Origin: Conchocele bisecta
Taxonomy: Eukaryota > Mollusca > Bivalvia > Lucinida > Thyasiridae
Assembly (NCBI GenBank): GCA_029237695.1
Contig: CM055266.1
Coordinates: 110,501,370-110,565,369 of the forward strand
Direction: 5' to 3'
DNA length: 64,000 nt
The notes beneath the pieces are model-generated. The model was not told the origin of the DNA and searched no databases. It saw only the letters and a list, made by a program, of their open reading frames with translations. Position numbers and translations under genes: made by a program. Shown one piece after another: positions 11,065-23,800 of this stretch. Numbering within the stretch: position 1 is the first letter of the stretch; each line of letters starts with the position of its first letter.

Positions 11065-11425
11065 AGCGATGTAATACCAGAGCCAGGCTTAATTGTCGTT
11101 GTGCTTGGAGAAATGGGGTTAATGGGTTTTACGACCAGTGTAGATCAAGATCAGCCTTTGTGTCCGCACAGTCCGATCAGGATCTGCACTGTTCGCCATA
11201 CTAATGAAGCACACATTAAGAGAAATGGGGCTTATGGGTTTTACGACCAGTGTAGATCCAGATCAGCCTGTGCGTCCGCACAGTCTGATCAGGATCTGCA
11301 CTGTTCGCCATACTAACGAAACACACATCATGCTTCTATTATCAAATTACATGAGTGTGCTATTCGATCAGGAACAACACTGGTTACAAATACCATAAGC
11401 CATATTTCTCCAGTTACAACCACAT
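11065..11425. mobile_element. MITE-5 element with internal duplication
   Basis: Two successive left-end segments (GAGAAATGGGGTTAATGGGT near 11108 and GAGAAATGGGGCTTATGGGT near 11220), each followed by the GATC-rich dyad and CTGCACTGTTCGCCATAC, and then one right end (CATATTTCTCCAGTTACAAC). The two overlapping plus frames here are repeat-derived. Confidence 0.75.
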
Positions 11426-11477
11426 TTAAGAGAACCTATGGAAAGAATACACAATGCAAATCGTTCCCTTATCAAAC

Positions 11478-11870
11478 TTAGTAGCAATTTACCATTTTCA
11501 TTTGTCGTGACAAGTTTAACTCCTCCTCTTCCTCATCCACGTTGACCTCCTGTTGCCCCAGCAACAACCTGACAACAATCAGCCATGCAGGCTCCTCATT
11601 GGCCTGCTCGCAGACTGTACCATCGGGAGGTGACGGTGACAGCCTAGCTTTACCATCGGGAGGTGACTGTAACATCCCAGTTTTAAACTCGGGAGGAGAT
11701 TCTAACAGCCGATCTGTCAGACTTTGAGGCGAGTCTATGTTAGTTTCTGCACTAGGGTCCTTATCAACGAATGATTTATCCATCAGCGCTCGCACCATGG
11801 GTGGAGACCGTTTCTGTAACCATGGACACCAGTATCTGTGCTCCGCCACGGGGTCAAAATCGGGCTTGAC
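11478..11870 (-). CDS. ZC3HC1: ZC3HC1 exon 8, last called exon
   Basis: Covers residues 279-408 after acceptor AAATTTCAG. It begins VKPDFDPVAEHRYWCPWL, giving H289 and C293 of the second site. A linker then carries repeated SPPxxKxxxL/SPPDG-type units that may be phospho-sites, and the conserved helix PAWLIVVRLLLGQQ, an acidic run and SRQMKM follow. Two ends are possible: a stop after VNCY (11478-11480), or a donor ATG/GTAAAT at 11493-11492 leading to a short exon nearer the satellite. The human protein continues with a helix RKVFRIFRQW, which I could not find downstream. Confidence 0.9.
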   Translation of the reverse strand, partial: VKPDFDPVAEHRYWCPWLQKRSPPMVRALMDKSFVDKDPSAETNIDSPQSLTDRLLESPPEFKTGMLQSPPDGKARLSPSPPDGTVCEQANEEPAWLIVVRLLLGQQEVNVDEEEEELNLSRQMKMVNCY

Positions 11871-14800
11871 CTGAAATTTTACATCATACAATATACTGTA
11901 ATAACCCTAAATATTCAGACACAATTATTCTGGGAAACACATACAAATCTACAGTTTACCACAATGGAGTGACTGGAGAAATGGGGCTTATGAGATTTGT
12001 GACCACTGACCAGCTGAGCTCCAGATAAGCTTTGCGTACTACACCCCCTGATTTCAAAATCATTGCATATTTTACTTTTACAAATGGATTATTGATCTTC
12101 TTCATTATTAAATAGGGAACAAACACTTTCTGCAGCTCAACTAAGTGAATTTTCAAAATTATGACAGTATTTTTACTACTCAATTTGAAAATCATTGCGT
12201 ATTTTCACATTGCTGTGGGTATTGTGTACTCCCACTTTTGATAATCAATGCGTATTCAGCTAAAATAAGTGCGTAAATACACAAATACGCACCTTATCTG
12301 TAGCTCCTGATCAAATAGTGCACTCCTGTAGCCTGATATTGCTTGTTAGAAGCATGGCGGGTGTTACAGGCATGGAATGGCAAACAATGCACATCCTGAT
12401 CAGACAGTGTGGATACACAGGCTGATCTGGAATTACACTGGCAGCAAAACCCATTAGCCCCATTTCTCCAGTCACAGCCACATTTGAGAGGTGACCACAC
12501 ACAGCTCTGTAGCCTATTTCACCAACATTGCAAAGTATACTTTAATATCTAGCAAAGTATACTTTGAGGGAGAATTTTTCAATTTAAGGATAAATATATT
12601 AATTTTTATTATACTGAATTTATTACATTATCACAGCCAAATTGGCTGTAAAACGGCTGTGATAATGCATTTCCGGAAAAATAAATGATTACTCCCTCAA
12701 AGTATACTTTACAATGTTGGTGAAATAGGCTACAGATGAGGCAGTCAAGCAAGAAAGGTTCACCAACACCATCAACAATACAGCCCCTATAGCCGTGTTT
12801 GTCAACAGTATAGATGTGGACCACAACAAGCCGGCTCATCAGGATCTTCACTTTTGCAAGTAAGTTTCATGTTTTAGAAAGACACACCACCTTTTTATAA
12901 ATGGACTGTCTGAAAATTATTTTGTGATGACTGGATTGGTCGGAAAATTAACATATCTCGGTCAGTTCCAGTTATTAACCCTTTCACCGCTAAGTAACTG
13001 GGATGGATTTTGATGTTTATTTTGCAACCAATCAATTTGTCACAAAATGATTTTCAGACTGGTCCATTTATGAACGAGTCGGCTCATCTAGATCTACACT
13101 CTTTGTCAATACCACTATACAGCCCTGTGGTGTTGAAAGCAAGGGCGGATTCAGGGGGGGGGGGGGTGCAGATCAGGCGTGCCACCCCCTAAAATTTGCC
13201 GAGTAAAGATTTTTTACAAGTTACAAGGCACGTTTCATGCCAATTGCCATGTATTCCATGCATTTTTCGGTCGTTGTCTTATTGTTTCAAAATTTAAACG
13301 TTTCTAATCAAAAATCATGTCTAAACATACTGTGACAGTGTCAATATTTTTGCTCCAAAATGCGCCAGAATGCAGGAAATGCGATGAAGATTTAAAAAAA
13401 ATTCCAGGTGGAAATGCCCCCGGATGCCCCTAGCGCTACTCAGTCGACTATTTTGCAATACGTGACTATATTATCGAACGAGCTTGGCTCGTTCGATAAT
13501 ATAGTCAAGTATTGCAAAATAGTTACGCCCCCCTAACCAGAAATCCTGGATCCGCGCCTGGAAAGGGTTAAGAGTTGAAAGCGTTATCTGTCACCATAAA
13601 TGGTCTCTTGAAGGACGTCACAGACTGCTTTCACCTAACTTACAATTTTTGCCCTTTTTCGCGACGGCTCATCGGTGTCCGACTTAGAATTTCCGTTAGT
13701 CTCCACCGTGTTTGATGATTCTAGTTTGTAGTTCCACAGGCCAACCTTGCGGCGACAACAACTGCATTGTAACACATCTACTTGGGACTCGCTGCAACAA
13801 AAAGCCACGTAAACTCACAGAATGGAATAGTGACCAAATCATCTCAAAAGACTAACTTAGAATTAGAATTTGATCTATTTGAATAAATGTACATGTTCCC
13901 TAAATGCTTTGTGAATGTTCAGTTGGGATGCCATTTTAGAATAGATAAAAGATACGAGATACACGTGCATGGCCTGTTGAAAAAAGATTCTGTTGATGGC
14001 CCGTTAAAAACAACAGGACTACAATACCAGTTGGTGGCACAGACATAATAACAATCAACGACCTTGTGATAGCAGAGCTCCAGATAAGGAATTAGTAATA
14101 GAGTATTGTCACTCTATCATTTCTGAAGGAATTGGGTATTTCAAAATTTTAATTGGGTAAAATAGAATCACACTACTGTTTACACATCAGCAGACCGCAC
14201 TTATTTGCTTCTAAATGAAAACACATCTTGGTATTTCATTAGAATTGTCTCCAAGAGACAATTCTAATGAAATACGAAGATGTGTTTTCATGGAAATTAG
14301 GAAAAATATGCTATATTTGTGGTCTGTTTATTGTTTTCTGCAGCATAATAAAGGTACCACAAAATTGGTATTGCTTCTTGATACTTGCTACTTCTGATTT
14401 CAATTTCTTTTGGCAATTTCAATTGGGTATTTACGCAAATACGCAGCTTATCTGGAGCTCTGTGATAGTCAAAAAGTTAATGGTCAAATTAATGGTGACA
14501 TGAGCACATGCTGACAAACCTCATTGTGGTACCATATCGTGCCAATCTGTTCAGGTGTCATGATCATGATACTGATGGCACATTTGTGTGGTATATACCC
14601 ATCCATATGGGACTGTAATTGGAGAAATGGGGTTATGGCATTTGCTACCAGTGTAGACACACATCAACCTGCACATCCATACTTCTTGTAATTCATTCAA
14701 TGGAACTACCTGCTTCTAACAAACAACATAATATGTCCCTATCACGCTCCCGGGATAGCGGCAGATCTATCAAGAACTAGACAAACCATAATTTCTATAG

Positions 14801-17800
14801 TTACAATAACAAACATGCATGTCAGGGCTCCAAATAAGGAATTAGTAATTGAGTATGTCACTCCATCATTTCTGAAGCAATTGGGTATTTCAACATTTTA
14901 ATTGGGTGAAAGAAAATCACACTACTGTTTACACATCAAAAGACAGCAATTAATGAATAGTTTGCTTCAAAATGAAAACATGTCTTGGCATTTCATTAGA
15001 ATTGTCTCCTTGGAGACAATTCTAATGAAATACCAAGATGTGTTTTCATGGAAAATAAGACAAATATGCTATATTTGTGGTCTGTTTATTGTTTTCTGCA
15101 GCATGATAAAGGTAGCACAAATTTGTTATTGCTTTTTGATACTCGCTAGTTCCGATTTCGATTGGGTTTTTGGCAATTTTAATTGGGTATTTAAGCAAAT
15201 ATGCAGCTTATCTGGAGCTCTGATGTACGTGATTGTGACTGGAGAAATACGACTTACAGGATTTGTGACCAGTGTAGCTCCTGATCAAATAGCACACCAC
15301 AGCACTCTGATAACGATATTTTGCTCGTCACAAGCATGACAATTGCTTCATTGATGGAATGGCAAACAGTGCAGATCATGATCAGACTGTGCGGATGCAG
15401 TCTGATCTGGATCTACACTGGTCGCAAAACCCATAAGCCACATTTCTCCAGTCACAGCCACAATAGAGCCCCATTTCTCCAGTCACAGCCACAATAGAGC
15501 CCCATTTCTCCAGTCACAGCAACAATAGAGCCCCATTTCTCCAGTCACAGCCACAATAGAGCCCCATTTCTCCAGTCACAGCCACAATAGAGCCCCATTT
15601 CTCCAGTCACAGCCACAATAGAACCCCATTTCTCCAGTCACAGCCACAATAGAGCCCCATTTCTAGTCACAGCCACAACAGAGCCCCATTTCTCCAGTCA
15701 CAGCCACAAACACATATACATTCAAACCTGTGAATAAAGGCCAGTCATGGGAAGTGAAAAATCTGGCCTTTGTTCATAGGTGGTCTTTATTGACAGGGTC
15801 AATTTATATAGTAATTGTGCCACTGGGACAACAAAAGTGTGGCCTTTACAGCCAGGTAATTGCTTTTCAGAGGTGGTCTTTAGCACAGGTTCGACTGTAC
15901 AACTACATGTACTAACGAGTGATTCCATCCACAGAGAGCAAACAAACATCCATCAGCCGTCACCACCTGGTCATACTGGGACTGTAACCGGGAACAAAAC
16001 TTCTCCAATCTCTCCGAGGTTACCTCCTGCAACACGAGAGGCAAGATCAGGGGGCCGTTTCACTAAACTTTGTTCCATTAAAATGTTCGTAAGTGAAAAA
16101 TTATGATAGTCAGTGAATTTCACAGTAACAATGTTTTCTAGTAAACAATTATTGAATTTCCATTTATTGAGCATATGCTGCATAATACATTTCCAGACAA
16201 TCATAATTTTGAACTTATGAACATTTTAGTCATACAAAGTTTAGTGAAAGGACCTGTGATTGAGCCAGTCATCACCGCCTGTGACATATAGACATATACA
16301 GCTACATGTATTAAATTTATTTATTTAATGGTGTTTAACGGCCCCACTAACAGATAAGGTCATTTTAGGCCGGTATAACAGGGTCGATTCACATACGGGA
16401 AAATCTCCAAATCAGAACTAAATGTTAACAGAAAATATATATTCAACCATGAAATTCGAATAACCTGATCTGTAGCCTATTTCATCAACATTGCAAAGTA
16501 TACTTTCCTAGCAAAGTATACTTTGAGGGAGAAATTTTCAATTTTTTTAAAAATTTATTAATTTTTATTATTCTGAATTTATTACATTATCACAGCCATT
16601 TAATTGTGATAATGTAATAAATTCAGTATAATAATTCTGCATACTTTTAATCATGAAATATATGCATTTGTTAGTTCTATATGAAATAATGCATTTCAGG
16701 AAAAATAAATGATTACTCCCTCAAAGTATACTTTGCTAGTAAAGTATACTTTGCAATGTTGATGAAATAGGCTACTGGTGTCAGGTCCTCAACATAACAT
16801 AATAACTTAGCCCCGGCACATAAAAGTAATATGATTAGTAGTAATCATACTACATTCACAACGGGTGGGCTGTTGCGTTTACTGGGGTGCACAATACATT
16901 TGGTCTGTTTAAAGTGCGTGTAGTCCGAAGGACTTCGCAACTTTAAACAGACCAAGTGTATTATTCACCCCAGTAAACACAACAGCCCATGGTTTCATTA
17001 CTCATATTTACACTACATTTTCTGATAGTTTCAAAAATGTAAATAACCAAATATGGCGTTAAAATTAACAATAATCTTGTTTTACTTCATTTTGTCGTAA
17101 TTCCTGGAACAGCGACGTTGAGAACTTTAACCAAACAACAACATCGTGCGACGTCACGTGTGTCTAATGTATTTATAGGAATGAATTGCCTTTTTGTGGA
17201 ATTTACCGGGGTATAAACTTGGAAAAGCCACTTTCGCAATTGGCGATAAAAATAAACAATTAGCAATAAAAAATTAAAATTTTCGAAAAAAAAATTGTTT
17301 TCTTTTTTTTCTTTCGAAAATTGTAATTTCTTATCGTCAATTGTTTATTTTTATCCTATTGGTTATTATAGGAATGAATGGCCTTTTTGTGGAATTTATC
17401 CAAGTTTATATCCCCGATAAATTCCACAAAAAGGCCATTCATTCCTTATAATTCCAGCATTTGAAATAAATTCATGAAGAAAATGTGTTTATTTTACGTT
17501 TTCTTAAGAATTATTTTAACTGCGCCCGACGGTTACAAAAAGTAGTTCGGCATGGAGTTTACTGGGATATAAATTCTGGGCAGAGACTTGCTACGGACCA
17601 ATCAAATGTTAGGGAATTGTGTAAATATTTTTGTGCTGGAATTATTGTGATGTAAACGCAATACGTCAAGTGGGAGTTTGCGTTATGAATTCATAGGTGT
17701 AAATATTTCCTGCTATGCGAGAGGAACGATCGAGCATATTATCAGGGCCCATGATTTATAAACATTTTGAGTATATATATAATCTCATTAATTTTGATTG

Positions 17801-20800
17801 CGCGAGGCTGAGCCGAGCTCGGCTATTAAACCAACCTGCCTGATTTTGAGTAACATTGTCCTGAGCATGTTTTAAAATCTTTCAGTATGTATTTCAATTT
17901 CATGTTTGAAATTAAGCAGTTTGATTGGGCGAGGCCGAGCTGTTCTCGGTCTCAACCAATGAATTGAGTACAAATATGTGCTCAAAAAGTTGTATAGGCA
18001 TATGCCCAGAACGTTTTCTGCTCACCAGGGGGCCGTTTCACAAAACTTCTTACGACTAAAATGTTCGTAAGTGCATAATTAGGATCGTCTGGAAATTTCA
18101 ATTGATGGATTTACATTTATTGAGCATAGGCTGCAAAATTAGGATCGTCTGGAAATTTCAATTGATGGATTCACATTTATTGAGCATAGGCTGCATATGC
18201 AGCCTATGATCAATAAATGTAAATCCAACAATTGTTTGCGAGAAAGCATCGTTAATGCTAAATTCAGACTACCGTATCATAATTTTGCACTTACGAACAT
18301 TTTAGCATATGCAGCCTATGATCAATAAATGTAAATCCAACAATTGTTTGCGAGAAAGCATCGTTAATGCTAAATTCAGACTACCGTATCATAATTTTGC
18401 ACTTATGAACATTTTAGTCATACAAAGTTTAGTGAAAAGGCCCCCTGCGCTATAATAAATATTGATGTAAAATGATAAGGCAAGCAAGGGAAGGCAAATC
18501 TTCAAGTTTGCAACTTGCACATTGGGGTTAGTTTTACTTCGCAAGCAACTGTTGTAATTGGCCGACTGGAAAAGCAGAATGGAATAATCTCACGGAAATT
18601 GAAATTATTGACATGGCTGCCTATCCGACACTTATTTTTTTTAAGTCTTAGTTCAAATTTGTGGCTGGGACTGGCGAAATGGGGCCATTAGGTTTTTATT
18701 GCTTACTGTTATTCCGCACAGTCCGATCAGGATCTGCAGTTTGCCATTCCAACTATGAAACACACGTCATTCTTTGAACACGCAATATATATCATTATCA
18801 GGTTACACGAGTGTGCGATTTCATCAGCAGCAACATTGGTCACAAACCCCAGAAGCCCCGTTTCTCCAGTCACAGCCACATTTCTAAACCATATTTACAA
18901 TCACTGACTCTGACACTACCGAGGACACCCACCTGACTGCCTATAGTCGTGTATGTGGCAAGCGGTAGGGTTGCTGTAGTCCGGGCCAAGGACACCAGTC
19001 GTTCATGGAAATTTGCCTCAGCCTTGTGGAACCTCACACACATGAACGATTCTACATACAATGCAATGAGAAGAGGTTATTACATGTATATAGCATATAG
19101 CCCTCATGATCGAGTCCCACCGTTATAAAACTTGGTTTGTAACACTCACTCGTTTGTGTAGCGTAAGAGCCAAATCACTTGTCAATTATTTCATGATAAA
19201 CAGATGTCCTGCTTATATAAATGGCATTTATCACAGGGTGACTACATGGTACCAGAAAAGTGTGATGAATGTCTTGACATAATTTTTAGCAGATTTTTCT
19301 CACATGTATGCGTGGTATCTGCACAATACTTTGGATGTAATTTTTTCAATCAAATTGACTAGTCTGTAAAAATCAATTGCATGGAAAAGTCCATGCCAGT
19401 TACTTTGTTTTGTTTGTTGGTGTTTAACGGCCTATCAACAGCTAAGGTCATTTAAGGCCGAGCCAACGGGTTCAATCCCGTATTCAACCTGCTGAATTGG
19501 GGGGAAAATCCAAAAATCAGAGCGGAATATTTAAACAAGAGTTCCGAAGGTCACAATATATGCCCATCGAGGCAAGGCCAGTCAACAAGGGAAGATCAAC
19601 TCACTGAAAATCAATAGGCTTCTTTGTCTTGCCGTGATAAACATGTATACCAAATTTAGTTACGATTGGTGAAGTAGAACTCTAGTTATGGCGTGGACAA
19701 GCTGTAAACCGCCCGCCCACCCGTACCAAGATGAATACATAATACGTATAAAAATAATATATTCAACCCTGAAATTAGAATAACCTGATCTGGTGCCAAG
19801 TCCATACCACACCAAAGCCACGTGGTCCCTTCCCCTAAAAGTAATAGGATTACAATTAATCATATTACTCATATAAGGAGTATAACCAGATTAAACTCTC
19901 ACAAACAATACAGCCAAAGACGTACATGAGGGACAACCCAGGTCTCCGGTCGGGATTCCGGAAAGGAGGAATCCCGATCGTTAAAGTACTCATCACATGC
20001 TGCCACCTGCAACCCACGCCAGTTCTTGGAGGTGACGTGGTTGCCACTAGCAACCTACCTGGACTGGGACTGCTGAACCAAGTACACAGCTTCTCATGGC
20101 ACAGAACGAGGTTGGCTGTCAATTTCTGACAGCTCTCATGGTCTGGAATACAGTAGTAATGGTGATTACCTGTTTAATCTCCGAGTAAATGATATGGATT
20201 ATCTCTTTTAAATTTTGAATACCCACAAATGGTGCCGATCTTGATGAGATGGCTCTCTATGAGCCGGCTCATCATGATCTACACTATTTGCAATATATAA
20301 GGAACTTCCGAAAGAGGTCTATAGTATTGAAAGGGTTAACATGATGTACAATGGACAAAGAATGTGAATGGGTTTAACTTCCCAGCAACAGCTAAGGTTA
20401 CATAGAAACGGGACCACAGTTTAAAGTCTCATCCGACAGACCAGTATTTTTGACATCCAAGGCGAGGTTTGAAACCACAACCTCCGAATTGGAAGCCAGG
20501 GGTTCTAACCCCTAGGCCACAATCCATCCCGTACAATGAATGAATGATTGACATATTCCGTCCGTTCAACAGCAAGGTCATATACAGACGAGAATGCACT
20601 GGTATGAGGGAAGCACCGAGCATTCAGTACTAAAATTGTGCGTGAGCAAAGATCCAACATACCGTACAATGCAGTAGTTGAATTGTGCAATCTGCACAGA
20701 ATCCATCAGAGCTCCAGATAAGCTGCGTATTTGCGTAAATTAAAATTGCCATAAACCCAATTGAAATCAGAAGTATTGAGTATCAAAAAGCAATAACAAA

Positions 20801-23800
20801 TGTGTGGTACCTTTATCATGCTACAGAAAACAATAACCAGACCACAAATTAGCATATTTTTTTTATTTTCCATGAAAACACATCTTGGTATTTCAATTCT
20901 AATGAAATGCCAAGACATTTTTTCATTTTGAAGTAAGCTATTCAATAATTGCTGTCCGTTGATGGGTAAACAGTAGTGTGATTGTATTTTACCCAATTAA
21001 AATATTGAAATACCCAATTGCTTCAGATATGATTGAGTGAAAATACTCAATTGCTAATTCCTTATCTGGAGCCCTGATCCACCATCTACAATTGTTGCAA
21101 AAGAACATACACATTCTTTATCCAGCACAGACCATATTGCATGTTTCCAAATAGTGTACATGTAGCTTCAGATGAGACTGCATGTCGCGAGGTTATGAAA
21201 AATTGTTCATACTCATATCTAGAGTTCAAGTCGGCCGACACAGACTAACAGCAATCGAGCATGAAAACGTGTTCTTTGAGCACAGTTGTTCAGTGATCAT
21301 TTTGGGACGAGAATGTGATATTTTTACATATTTTTAAAAAAAATTATCATGAAAATACAAAGTGAAAGTGAATGGGTTTAATATCCCAGTAAGAGCTAAG
21401 ATCATTTAGGGACAGGACATCCTTTTCAAGTCTCAGCCGAAAGACCAGTCGGATGGAAATACTATGAAAGTTTTTTTTATGTCTATGGCGAGAATTTAAA
21501 CACACTATCTCATGTATTGAAGTCCAACTTGCTCTAACTTCTTGGTCACAAACCATCCTTCATGAAAATACCAATAATATATTAATGCTATCGTTAAATT
21601 TTGTCAAAATATACAGTTTTATAACCCCAGGCCCAGATATTCACAAAATGTTCTGATAAAACTCAATACAGGGTTTTCAATGCGACAACAGTGACCCTTT
21701 GGGACATTTTGATCTCTTGCAATTTGATTTTGACTTCTGGATATTTCAGCACTGGGGTTCAATTTGCTATATAAAACCCTGTGAAAATATGAAAATTTAC
21801 ATTTCTGGGGGCCGTTTCACTAAACTTCGTAAGACTAAAATGTTCGTAAGTGCAAAATTATGATAGTCTGTAAATATCACATTTACACTGTTTTCTTGTA
21901 AACAATTATTGGATTTACATTTATTGAGCATAAGCTGCATATGCAGCCTATGCTCAATAAATGTAAATCCATAAATTGAAATTTACAGACGATCTTAAAT
22001 TTACACCTACGAACATTTTAGTCGTAAGAAGCTTAGTGAAACGGCCCCCAGATAAGTACATGTATAGGATCTTGTATCTAAAGAGTATTAACCCGCATAT
22101 TTCAAATTCAATGCATATGTTACATATTAGCGCCTCAGCTGACAAACAAGAGGGCCATGATGGCCCTAATTCGCTCACCTGACTCCATGAACACCAGAGG
22201 AGAATGCGACATTGAGTTCATGTGTTTTAAAAAAATTGTGCTATTTTTAGATGGCGGTCATCTTGGATTAAGCGATGACTGTCATTTTACCAAATCTGAA
22301 AATGCTTCACCCAAAGATCTTAACTTCCTATGAAGTTTGGCCAGCATCGGCCATGTGGTTCCTGAGAAAAAGACGTTCAAAATATTGAATAAATGGACCT
22401 TTTGGTCGCCTCATCGATACCTTCAATTTGATATATGGCACGAGCATATTCGGTCCAAAAAAAAATGGACCCCAATTTGACCCCACGGGCCATGCCCATT
22501 TTTGACCCCGGGGTCACCATTTTCACAACTTTGAAAGAGCATAGTAAATCGATCATTCCTACCAAGTTTAGTCGAAATCCGGCCAGGGTTCATGAGAAGA
22601 AGATTTTTTAAGAATTTATGCTATTTTTAGACGGCGGCCATCTTGGATAAGCGATGACTTCAATTTTAACAAATCTGAAAAGGCTTCACCCATGGACCAT
22701 AACTTTTAAGTTTGGCTACCATGGGCCAAGCGGTTCATGTGAAGAAGAATTTTGAAATCTCTAATAAAAGAATGATCTTTTGACCTTTCGGCGGCGATCT
22801 TGGATGACATAACAATCCGATTTCGACAAAAAATGTACCAGAGTGATCACCTCATTGATACCTTCAATTTGATATATGACATGACCATATTCGGTCGAAA
22901 ATAAAAGTTGACCCCACGGGCCACGCCCATTTTTGACCCCGGGGTCACCATTTTAACAACTTTGAAAGAGCAATGTACATCGATCATTCCTACCAAGTTT
23001 TGTCGAAATCCGGTTAGCGGTTCTTGAGAAGAAGATTTTTGAAGAATTTGTGCTATTTTTAGACGGTGGCCATCTTGGATTATGTGATGACGTCATTTTA
23101 ACAATTTTGTAATCCCCCTACCTAAGGACCATGACCATGATGTTTGGTGACTATAGGCCTAATGGTTACCGAGGAGAAGACGTTTGAAAATGTTTACGGA
23201 CGACGACGGACACATTGCGGTAACAATAGCTCACATGAGCTTCGCTCAGGTGAGCTAAAAAGGGCCTTAAACATCATAAATGTGTGATAATCACATACAG
23301 CTGGCTGCATCGACGACTTTGGGTAGCTGACCACTGACGTAGGCTCGGCACGCGACACACTGCAACATGTCTGTGTCTGTGTTCACCCAACCGTAGCGGG
23401 CACACACCAGGGGAGATAACTCCAGTGGCTTGGCAAACCAGGTCAATTGGTGGCATAATTAAGGAAGTTCATAGACAGTAAGACTGAATTGAGGTTTATG
23501 TCACAGGCGGTCGGCATGGGGATAGGATGTTATAAGAAACTGTTGGAGACATGTAGAAAACAAAAAAAAACATGTGTAATCATTGTTTAGTTATTTTATT
23601 GTTTTCAATAAAGAAAACAACTAGAAACTGTGGTCTTTCAACTCACTTAGGGTCCATATAGGTGATTTGAGAAACTCTTACAAAAACTTCCAAAAAACAA
23701 ACAGATGGACAGACAGGGCACTGCCGAATCTCGACGGGGTCCTAATAAAGTAACTAAACAATGACTACAAATATTTTTGTTTTAGTACATGTCTAAAACA

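Noticed and set aside
14902..15339. 145-residue plus frame, one of the longest in the window
   Set aside because: Lies within MITE-7 and MITE-5; hydrophobic text comes from AT-rich repeat, and the reverse copy at 20706 shows the same.
20121..20142. Alternative acceptor for ZC3HC1 exon 4 just before AAATTG
   Set aside because: Joining exon 3 there creates TAA at the junction; the acceptor at 20143 gives Tyr and matches the family.
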